Of a DNA stretch of 64,000 bases, positions 35,687-46,214 are shown in pieces. The stretch spans positions 1,497,317 to 1,561,316 of the forward strand of contig NZ_JACICF010000001.1 of assembly GCF_014195685.1 (NCBI RefSeq), given 5' to 3'. The notes under the pieces were generated by a model. The model did no database searches and was not told the origin of the DNA. It saw nothing but the letters and a program-made list of their open reading frames with translations. The stretch comes from Sphingomicrobium lutaoense. Its GTDB lineage: Bacteria > Pseudomonadota > Alphaproteobacteria > Sphingomonadales > Sphingomonadaceae. The translations under genes and the position numbers were made by a program. The stretch's first letter is position 1; each line of letters opens with the position of its first letter.

Positions 35687-36731
35687 GGCGCTCCCCGCTC
35701 TCGCCGCGCTCATGCTGGCGGGCTGCATGGCGACCATCCCCGTGCAGAAGACCCCGCCGCGCATCGCCCCCGAACGTGCCCCGCTTTCAAGCGAAGGCCC
35801 GCGCTTCGCCGCCCAATGCGAGGATTGGGACGAATGGGACAAGCCCGCCCCGCCCCTCCGCATCCATGGCAACAGCTATCTCGTCGGGACCTGCGGCATC
35901 GCCTCGATCCTCATCACCGGCGATGACGGCCATATCCTTATCGACAGCGGCACCGAGGCCGGCGCCGAGATCGTGCTTCGCAACATCCGCCGCCTCGGCT
36001 TCGATCCGGCCGACGTGAAGATCCTTCTCCACAGCCATGAGCATTTCGACCATGTCGGCGGAATGGCGCGTCTCGCGCAGGCCACCGGCGCGCAAGTCAT
36101 CGCTTCGCCCGAAGGCGCAAGGGCGCTGGCGCGCGGCATCCCCCTCGCCGACGATCCGCAATCGGGAATGCACCCGCCCTTCCCCATCGCACCTGCCGAC
36201 CGCACCGTGACTGACGGCGAGGAGATCCGCGTCGGCCACCTCTCGCTCAAGGCCGTGGCCACCCCGGGCCACAGTCCCGGCGCCCTGAGCTGGACCTGGG
36301 GAAGCTGCGACGGAGCCATCTGCCACCAGCTCGTCTATGCCGAAAGTCTCTCGCCCGTAAGCAGCGAGGATTACCGCTTCTCGGACCATCCGGACCGCCT
36401 CGCCGCCTATCGCGCAAGCCTTGCGAAGGTCGCCGCACTGCGCTGCGACATCCTTCTCACCCCCCACCCCTCGGCAAGCAATATGATCGAGCGGCTCGCA
36501 GGCGCCGCCCCGCTGGTCGACGAAAATGGCTGCCGCGACTATTCGGAAGCGATCGCCACGCGCCTCGATGCGCGCTGGCAAGGGAGCAGGAACAATGAGC
36601 TGGCGCGTCACCCTCGATTGCACCAAGGCCGAAGCCGAAAAGATCAGCGCCGAAGGCGATGCGCTTTTCAACGACCATCCTTCGCCCCCCGTGCTGGTCG
36701 CCGAGGAACCCGATCCGGCCAAGCCCGATGA
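35676..36731 (+). CDS. Subclass B3 metallo-beta-lactamase-like lipoprotein with run-on C-terminus
   Basis: The protein has a lipoprotein signal (ALMLAGC) if translation starts at the TTG at 35676; the first in-frame ATG (35712) would destroy it. The MBL fold has the B3 zinc set: H121, H123, D125, H126 (HSHEHFDHVGG), H199 (TPGHSPG) and H264 (LLTPHPS). B3 enzymes hydrolyse penicillins, cephalosporins and carbapenems, but related proteins may have other substrates, so resistance is not proven. The frame continues 137 bases into prmA, giving 351 residues instead of about 307. The last 44 are an Arg-rich sequence read out of frame over prmA, which suggests a lost stop or a small indel. Confidence 0.8.
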   Translation: MSARALPALAALMLAGCMATIPVQKTPPRIAPERAPLSSEGPRFAAQCEDWDEWDKPAPPLRIHGNSYLVGTCGIASILITGDDGHILIDSGTEAGAEIVLRNIRRLGFDPADVKILLHSHEHFDHVGGMARLAQATGAQVIASPEGARALARGIPLADDPQSGMHPPFPIAPADRTVTDGEEIRVGHLSLKAVATPGHSPGALSWTWGSCDGAICHQLVYAESLSPVSSEDYRFSDHPDRLAAYRASLAKVAALRCDILLTPHPSASNMIERLAGAAPLVDENGCRDYSEAIATRLDARWQGSRNNELARHPRLHQGRSRKDQRRRRCAFQRPSFAPRAGRRGTRSGQAR

Positions 36732-37484
36732 ATGGCGCCTTCACGCCTATTTCGACCATGAACCCGGCTGGGACGAATTGAAGCTGCTCGAACAGCTCGC
36801 CAGCGAAGGCGACCCGCATCTCGAACGCATGGACGATGATACCGACTGGGTAACGATGAGCCAGTCGGGCCTCGAGCCCATCCGCGCGGGCCGCTTCTTC
36901 GTCCACACCCCGATGCACCACAGCCAGCGCCCCGCCGACACGGTCAATTTCGAGATTGACGCGGGGCTCGCCTTCGGCACCGGCCAGCACGCCACCACCA
37001 AGGGCTGCCTCGCAGCATTGGACCGGCTCGAAAAGGCCGGCCGCCGCTACACCAACGTCGCCGATATCGGCACCGGCACCGGCCTGCTCGCCTTCGCGGC
37101 GCTGAAGCTGTGGCCGGACGCCAAGGCCATCGCCACCGATATCGATCCCGTCGCGGTCGCGGTGAGCGAGGAAAATGCGCTCATCAACCAGGTCCCCATC
37201 GGCCATGGCGCGGGCGAACTGCTGCTCGCCACCGCCGACGGCATGCAACACCCCATGCTGGAGGCCCGCGCCCCCTTCGACCTCCTCATCGCCAACATCC
37301 TCGCGGGGCCATTGAAGGAACTCGCCCCCAGCTTCGCCGCGAGCCTCGCCGACCAGGCGACGGTCGTGCTGGCGGGGCTCCTCGACACACAGGCCGAAGA
37401 CGTCATCGCGGCCTATGAAGCCGAAGGGTTGAGCGTGGCGGAAGCGGGCGAAGGGGAGTGGCGAGTTCTGGTATTGGAGAAGAA

Positions 37485-37488
<4 letters not shown>
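36595..37488 (+). CDS. prmA: Ribosomal protein L11 methyltransferase PrmA
   Basis: PrmA trimethylates several amino groups of ribosomal protein L11 using S-adenosylmethionine. The 297-residue protein has an N-terminal L11-recognition domain and the Rossmann methyltransferase core with GLAFGTGQHATT, VADIGTGTGLLAFAA and the NILAGPL motif. ATG at 36595 is backed by CAGGAAC just upstream, so the first 137 bases overlap the run-on end of the metallo-beta-lactamase-like gene. The stop overlaps the next small gene by four bases. Confidence 0.93.
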
Positions 37489-40424
<2,936 letters not shown>

Positions 40425-40428
<4 letters not shown>

Positions 40429-42077
40429 GCTGCCTCCATCAGTTTCGCGGCCTGTGCGCGGGCTTCGTCGGTAATGTCGCTTCCCGAAAGCATACGCGCG
40501 ATTTCCTCTCGCCGTTCCTCGGCCGACAGTTTGCGCACATGGGTGCGCGTCACGCCCCCCTCGGTCACTTTCTCGATCCGGTAATGATGCGCCGCGCGCG
40601 CCGCGACCTGCGGCGAATGGGTCACCACCAGCACCTGAGCGTCGTTCGCCAGCCGGTGCAGCCGCTCGCCGATCGCGCTCGCGACCGCACCGCCGACGCC
40701 CCGGTCGATCTCGTCGAAGATGATCGTCCCCGCGCTCCCGACCTCGGCCAGCGCCACCTTCAAGGCGAGGATGAAACGCGACAATTCCCCGCCCGACGCA
40801 ATCTTGGACAAGGGCCCGAAAGGCGACCCCGGGTTGGTCGAGATGGTGAAGCTGACCTCGTCCACTCCGCTCGGCCCCGGCACGCCTTCGGCAACCCGCG
40901 TCGCAAAGCGCGCGGCATCGAGCTTCAATGGCTTCAACTCCGCCGCCACCCGCGCATCGAGCCGCGCCGCCGCTTCGCCCCGCTCGGACCTTACCTTGGC
41001 CGCCGCTTCGTCATAGGCAGCCTGTGCTTCGCCAATCGCCTTCTCGAGCGCCGCCAGCCGCTCGGCGCCCGTCGCGATGGCATCGCGCTTCGCCCGCATT
41101 TCTTCCAAGAGCGCCACCAGCCCGTCAGGCTCGACCCGATGCTTGCGAGCCAATCCCCGGATCGCGAACAGCCGCTCCTCGGCGGCATCGAGTTCGGCGG
41201 GGTCATGCACCAATTCGCGCCGCGCCTCGATGATCTTCTCCTCGGCACTGTCGGCCTCGATGATCGCCCGGTCGGTCGCCGCCAGCGCCTCGGCCAGCGA
41301 AGGATGGATTTCCGCCACCCGCTGTAACCGCCGCGCCGCCTGCCGCATCTGCGACAAGGCCCCCTCGGCCCCCGACAACAGGGGATCGAGCCCCTCGAGG
41401 TCATCCTCGATCCGCGCCGCGTCCTTCATCCGTTGCCGCAGATCGGCCAGCTCGGCTTCCTCGCCCTCGCGCGGCGACAATTGCTCGAGCTCGGCCACCG
41501 CATGGTCGAGAAAGTCGCGATCCGCCTCGGCGGCCTCGACTTCGGCCTTGGCCTCGGCATGCGCCCGCTGCGCTGCGCGAAGCGCCGTCCAGGCCTCGCC
41601 CACCGGCGCGGTATCGATCTGCCCGAACGCGTCGAGCAGGCGCTGATGCCCCTTGGGATCGAGCAGTCCGCGATCGTCATGCTGGCCATGGATCTCGACC
41701 AACGCCGAGCCCAGGTCGCGCAGCGACCGCGCCGCGATGCTCGTGCCGCACGCCCGCGCCCGGCTCCCGCCGTCGCCTTTGACCGTCCGCGCAAGCAGGA
41801 TCGGCTCGCCCGGCTCGATCTCCACGCCCTGTTCTTCGAGGATGGCATAGGCCGCATGGCCCGCCGGCACTTCCAGCTCGGCCCGCGCCTCCGCCTTGTC
41901 GGCGCCTGATCGAACGAGCGCGCTGTCCGCCCGCGCCCCCAGCGCCAGCCCGAGGGCATCGAGCAGGATGGATTTGCCGGCCCCCGTTTCGCCCGTCAGG
42001 ACGCCAAGCCCGGCTTCGAATTCAAGGTCCAGCCTTTCGACCAGCACCACGTCGCGGATCGACAAATGCCTCAGCAT
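40425..42077 (-). CDS. recN: DNA repair protein RecN
   Basis: RecN is an SMC-like ATPase acting early in double-strand-break repair. The 550-residue protein has Walker A GETGAGKSILLDALGLALG, two coiled-coil arms, an ABC-type signature region (IASGGELSRFILALK) and Walker B with TIIFDEIDRGVGG. The start has 19 bases to the bamD stop upstream. I see no LexA-type direct repeat directly before it, so it is probably read with bamD. Confidence 0.95.
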
Positions 42078-42096
42078 GCGCCGGGGCCCCTCGCGC

Positions 42097-42876
42097 TCAC
42101 CCCTGCGGGACGTACCGCTGGATCAGCTTGTAGCTGCGGTCGTACCACTTGCTTTCGGGATAGTTGGCGCCCAGCACCGCCGCGGCCTTCTGCGCCTCGG
42201 CGGGGATGCCGAGCGCGAGATAGCTCTCGACCAGCCGATGCAGCGCCTCGGGCGCATGGCTGGTGGTCTGGTAATTGTCGATCACGTTGCGGAACCGCAT
42301 CGTCGCCGGCAGCCAGTTGCGCTGCTGCTGGTAGAAACGGCCGATCTCCATTTCCTTGCCCGCGAGATGATCGTTGATGAGATCGAGCTTCAATCGCGCA
42401 TCGGCGGCATAGCGCGTATTGGGATGGCGTCGCACCAGCGTCTGGAAGGCATCGCGCGCCTGCTGGGTGATTTTCTGGTCGCGCTCGATATCCTCGATCT
42501 GCTGATAATAGGACATGGCGACCATGTAGGTCGCATAAGGCGCGTCCTTGTTGCCCGGATGGATGGTGAGGAAGCGCTGCGCCGCGCCCACCGATTCGAT
42601 ATAATCCTTGCTCATGTAATGGGCGAAGGCGCCCATCAGCTGCGCCCGGCGGGCCCACACCGAATAGGGATGCTGCCGCTCGACCTCGAGGAACAGCGCG
42701 GCGGCCTGCTTCCACTGGCCGCGATCAGCGCGATCCTTGGCGAGCGCGTAGAGCGTGTTCACGTCGCGCGCGACATATTGGGTATCGAGCTTGGTATCGA
42801 GCCGGTTGTTGGCACAGGCCGACAGGCCGAGCGTGGCGGCGGTAAGGAGGACAGCGGTCCGGACGGTCTTGGTCAT
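42097..42876 (-). CDS. bamD: Outer membrane assembly lipoprotein BamD
   Basis: BamD is the essential lipoprotein of the BAM complex that inserts beta-barrel proteins into the outer membrane. The 259-residue protein has the lipobox LSAC (signal MTKTVRTAVLLTAATLG) and five TPR-like repeats (LFLEVERQHPYSVWARRAQL, AFQTLVRRHPNTRYAADAR, NYPESKWYDRSYKLIQ). The ATG at 42874-42876 (complement) has AAGGAT seven bases before it; an ATG at 42894 is also in frame but less well spaced. recN follows after 19 bases. Confidence 0.93.
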   Translation of the reverse strand: MTKTVRTAVLLTAATLGLSACANNRLDTKLDTQYVARDVNTLYALAKDRADRGQWKQAAALFLEVERQHPYSVWARRAQLMGAFAHYMSKDYIESVGAAQRFLTIHPGNKDAPYATYMVAMSYYQQIEDIERDQKITQQARDAFQTLVRRHPNTRYAADARLKLDLINDHLAGKEMEIGRFYQQQRNWLPATMRFRNVIDNYQTTSHAPEALHRLVESYLALGIPAEAQKAAAVLGANYPESKWYDRSYKLIQRYVPQG

Positions 42877-42939
42877 GTGGATATCCTTAGCCATGGGCGC
42901 CCCGCTTTCCAAGCATCGAGAGGCGCCATGAAACGCGGT

Positions 42940-43905
42940 TCAGCCCCCGATGCCCTCGGTCTGCGGACGCGCGCCCGCCACATCTTCCTCGTCATGGACG
43001 AAACTGTCGGGGTTCACCCCGAGGAAGACGAGCAGCGGCGCCGACACGTAGATCGACGAATAGGTGCCGATAAACAGCCCCAGGAAGATGCAGATCGTCA
43101 GGCCGAAAATGACTTCGGGTCCGAAGATGAGCAGCGCCCCGATCGCCAGAAGCAGCGCCACCGAGGTCGCGATGGTGCGGCTCAGCGTCTCGTTCAAGGA
43201 CAGGTTGATGAGCGGCACGATCCCCATCTTGCGAAACTTGCGCAGATTCTCGCGGATGCGGTCGTAGATCACCACCGTGTCATTGAGCGTATAGCCGACC
43301 ACGGTCAGGAAGGCCGCGACGATGTTGAGGTCGACCTGCAACTGGGTGATCGAGAAAAAGGCAAGTAACAGCCCGATATCGTGGAACAGCGTCGCCAGCG
43401 CGCCCACCCCGAACTGCCATTCGAAGCGGAACCAGATATAGGTCGCAATCCCCAGCATGGCGAAGATGAGGCTCAATGCCCCGTCGGTCGCCAGTTCCTC
43501 GGAGACGTTGCCCGACACCGATTGGCCGCTGCCGACTTCGACACCCGGATATTCGGCCTGCAGCATGGCGCGAAGGTCGGTCACCACCTGCGCGGCGGCT
43601 TCCTCGGGCCCGTCGGGCTTGGGCAGGCGGATCTGGAAGGTGGTCGGATCGCCGAATTCCTGGATCGAGGCATCGCCCGCGCCCAGCTGGTTCACCTTGC
43701 CGCGCAACTCCTCGATATCGACCGCTTCGGCGAAATCGGCCTGCACGGTCTGCCCGCCGACGAAGTCGATGCCGAGGTTGAGCCCGCGCACGCCGGTGAT
43801 GACGAAGCCGAGGATGGCGAGGCTCATCGTCAGCGCGATGGCGATCTTGCGCCAGCGCATGAAGTCGATGTTGGTGTTGTCGGGAACGAGTTTGATCAGT
43901 TTCAT
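42940..43905 (-). CDS. secF: Protein translocase subunit SecF
   Basis: SecF with SecD uses the proton gradient to pull exported proteins through SecYEG. The 321-residue protein has six transmembrane helices, the first periplasmic domain (GLNLGIDFVGGQTVQADF) and the conserved VVGYTLNDTVVIYDRIREN and LNETLSRTIATS motifs. It starts 16 bases after secD. A long acidic C-terminal tail is present. Nothing unusual. Confidence 0.96.
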   Translation of the reverse strand: MKLIKLVPDNTNIDFMRWRKIAIALTMSLAILGFVITGVRGLNLGIDFVGGQTVQADFAEAVDIEELRGKVNQLGAGDASIQEFGDPTTFQIRLPKPDGPEEAAAQVVTDLRAMLQAEYPGVEVGSGQSVSGNVSEELATDGALSLIFAMLGIATYIWFRFEWQFGVGALATLFHDIGLLLAFFSITQLQVDLNIVAAFLTVVGYTLNDTVVIYDRIRENLRKFRKMGIVPLINLSLNETLSRTIATSVALLLAIGALLIFGPEVIFGLTICIFLGLFIGTYSSIYVSAPLLVFLGVNPDSFVHDEEDVAGARPQTEGIGG

Positions 43906-43921
43906 TATCTATCGCGTCCCG

Positions 43922-45511
43922 TCAGATGTTGATGGTCTTGGGCCGCTTGGCCCTTACCCATAGCGCCACGAGCATCCGGGTGAAGTTCACCGCGGTCCAT
44001 ACCGAGGTGATGATCCCGATGAGAAGCACCACGGCGAACCCGCGGATCGGACCCGAGCCGAACCAGAACATCAGCGCCGCGGCGATGGTGTTGGTGATAT
44101 TGGCGTCGAAAATCGCGGTCTTGGCTTCGTCATAGCCATGCTCGATGGCATCGACGATCCGCCGTCCGCGCCGCAATTCCTCGCGGATACGCTCGTTGAT
44201 CAGCACGTTGGCGTCGACCGCCGCACCGATGGTCAGAACGAAACCGGCGATGCCGGGCAAGGTCAGCGTCGCGTTGAAGATCGCCATCACCGCGAGGATG
44301 AGGAAGGCGTTCACGATCAGCGCGGCATTGGCATAGACGCCGAACCGCCCGTAGGTCATCATCATGTAGAGCAGCACCGCGAGCGTCGCGACGATCGAGG
44401 CAAGCGCGCCTTTTTCGATCGAATCGCGTCCCAGTTCGCCCGACACGCTGCGTTCTTCGACCACGTCCAGTTTCACCGGCAGCTTGCCCGAGGACAGGGC
44501 GATGGCAAGCGCATTGGCGCTCTCGACGGTGAAATTGCCCGTGATCTGTCCGTTGCCGCCGAGAATCGGCGAAATGATCGTCGGCGCCGACAGCACCTGC
44601 CCGTCGAGGATGATGGCGAATTGCTTGCCGACATTTTCCTGCGTCGTCCGGCCGAAGCGCTGCGCGCCGATGCTGTTGAAGCGGAAGGCGATGGCGGGCG
44701 CGCCATTCTCGTCAAAGCTCTGGTTGGCGCTGATCAGCTGGTCGCCCGACACGATGACGCGGCGCTGGAGAGCGATGGTCCCCGAACCGTCTTCCATCGG
44801 CAGGATTTCGCAACCGATGGGGGCGATGCCCTGCGCCAGCTGCACCTGATCGGCATTCTCGCACAAGAGCTTGAACTCGAGCCGCGCGGTCTTGCCGATA
44901 AGGTCCTTCAGTTCCTCGGGATTCTCGACCCCCGGAACCTGCACCAGCACGCGGTTCGAACCCTGCGTGCGCACGGTGATTTCCTTGGTGCCCTGCGGGT
45001 CGATACGCTTGCGCACCACGTCGCGCGCCACCGTCACCGCATTCTGCAGCGCTTCCTCGTTGCCCGCATCGGAAGGCGTCAGGACGATGCGGGTCGAATC
45101 CATCACCTGCACGTTCCAGTCGCGCGCGCCGGTGAGGCCCACGGGCTGGGTCACGCGGCGCATCCGTTCGACCGCATCGTCGACCTGGCTCGCATCGCGC
45201 ACCATGAAGGAAACGCGCCCGCCGCGCGTCGAGATCTCGCCGATCCGGATGCGCGGTTCGCCTCGCATCTCGGTCTGGACCGCGTCTTCCATCTGCTGGA
45301 AACGCTGCTTGGTCAGGTCTTCGGCATCGGCTTCGAGAAGCAGATAGCTACCGCCCGCAAGGTCGAGGCCGAGATTGATTCGCGCCGAAGGCAGGAAGTC
45401 GGGATAGGCCTCGACCTTTTCCTCGGGAAGCAGGCTCGGAATCGCCAGGATGATGCCGAGGATGATGATCCCCCAGATCGACAGGATCTTCCAGCGCGGA
45501 AAGTCGAGCAT
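43922..45511 (-). CDS. secD: Protein translocase subunit SecD
   Basis: The 529-residue protein has an N-terminal helix, a large periplasmic P1 domain (LGLDLAGGSYLLLE, VQVPGVENPEELKDLIG) and five further helices with TIGAAVDANVLINERIREE, the SecD hallmark containing the proton-relay Asp. It works with SecF and YajC in protein export. The start shares one base with the yajC stop (TGATG). Confidence 0.96.
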   Translation of the reverse strand: MLDFPRWKILSIWGIIILGIILAIPSLLPEEKVEAYPDFLPSARINLGLDLAGGSYLLLEADAEDLTKQRFQQMEDAVQTEMRGEPRIRIGEISTRGGRVSFMVRDASQVDDAVERMRRVTQPVGLTGARDWNVQVMDSTRIVLTPSDAGNEEALQNAVTVARDVVRKRIDPQGTKEITVRTQGSNRVLVQVPGVENPEELKDLIGKTARLEFKLLCENADQVQLAQGIAPIGCEILPMEDGSGTIALQRRVIVSGDQLISANQSFDENGAPAIAFRFNSIGAQRFGRTTQENVGKQFAIILDGQVLSAPTIISPILGGNGQITGNFTVESANALAIALSSGKLPVKLDVVEERSVSGELGRDSIEKGALASIVATLAVLLYMMMTYGRFGVYANAALIVNAFLILAVMAIFNATLTLPGIAGFVLTIGAAVDANVLINERIREELRRGRRIVDAIEHGYDEAKTAIFDANITNTIAAALMFWFGSGPIRGFAVVLLIGIITSVWTAVNFTRMLVALWVRAKRPKTINI

Positions 45512-45855
45512 CAGTCGTTCGCCGGCTTGCCGGCCTTGGGATCGAGGACGGTGGTCAGGGTGGACTTGACCGCCTTGACCTTGACCCCGGTCGCCAGTTC
45601 GACCTCGACTTCATCGTCGCTCACCTTGGTCACCTTGCCGATGAGGCCACCGCCGGTGACCACGCGGTCGTTCTTCTTCACCGCCGCGATCAGCGCCTGG
45701 TGCTCCTTCATCCGCTTCTGTTGCGGGCGAATGAGCAGGAACCAGAAGATGACGAAAATCAGCAGCAGCGGAAACATCTGGACGAAAAAGCCCGCGGCAC
45801 CCGACGAAGGCGCCGCAGCCGCGAGAAGCAGGGCAGTAAGGGTCGAAAAGGTCAT
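45511..45855 (-). CDS. yajC: Preprotein translocase subunit YajC
   Basis: The 114-residue protein has one transmembrane helix (FPLLLIFVIFWFLLIRPQQ) followed by the conserved RPQQKRMKEHQALI, a GDRVVT-like segment reading NDRVVTGGGLIGKV, and a basic C-terminus. YajC associates with SecDF. A short Ala-rich stretch precedes the helix, slightly longer than in E. coli. It is the first gene of the yajC-secD-secF group. The 176 bases between it and the divergent tRNA probably hold both promoters; I see no specific motif. Confidence 0.93.
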   Translation of the reverse strand: MTFSTLTALLLAAAAPSSGAAGFFVQMFPLLLIFVIFWFLLIRPQQKRMKEHQALIAAVKKNDRVVTGGGLIGKVTKVSDDEVEVELATGVKVKAVKSTLTTVLDPKAGKPAND

Positions 45856-46031
45856 GAATGTCTCTTGGATAAGGGTCTTCCAACCGGGGGCAGGATGACA
45901 GGTCGTTGGTGAATTGGCACGCCGCCTATCACGCCCGCCCCCGAAGGGGCAAGCATGTGGTGCTTGCAAGCCGCTCGCGCAATGGCTAGAGGGCGCAGCC
46001 TGTCGGGCCGCCCATAAGCGTCCGGCACGGT

Positions 46032-46111
<80 letters not shown>

Positions 46112-46115
46112 TCCT

Positions 46116-46132
46116 TCCGGACTAAGTCCGGA
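46116..46132 (+). terminator. Hairpin just after tRNA-Pro
   Basis: TCCGGAC-TAA-GTCCGGA forms a perfect seven-base stem with a three-base loop eight bases after the tRNA. A TTTTCCTT stretch precedes it and no T-tract follows, so it may act as a processing or weak termination signal for the tRNA transcript. Confidence 0.4.
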
Positions 46133-46214
46133 TCGGATTGAATGCTCGGAACCGAATGAAGGGCTTGTTAACCCTGCCGCGCTATTGCAGCGTCATGCCG
46201 ACAAGACCCTGCCG

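Noticed and set aside
42078-42096. Possible SOS control of recN.
   Set aside because: The 19-base gap to bamD has no room for, and no match to, a LexA repeat; recN appears to be read with bamD.
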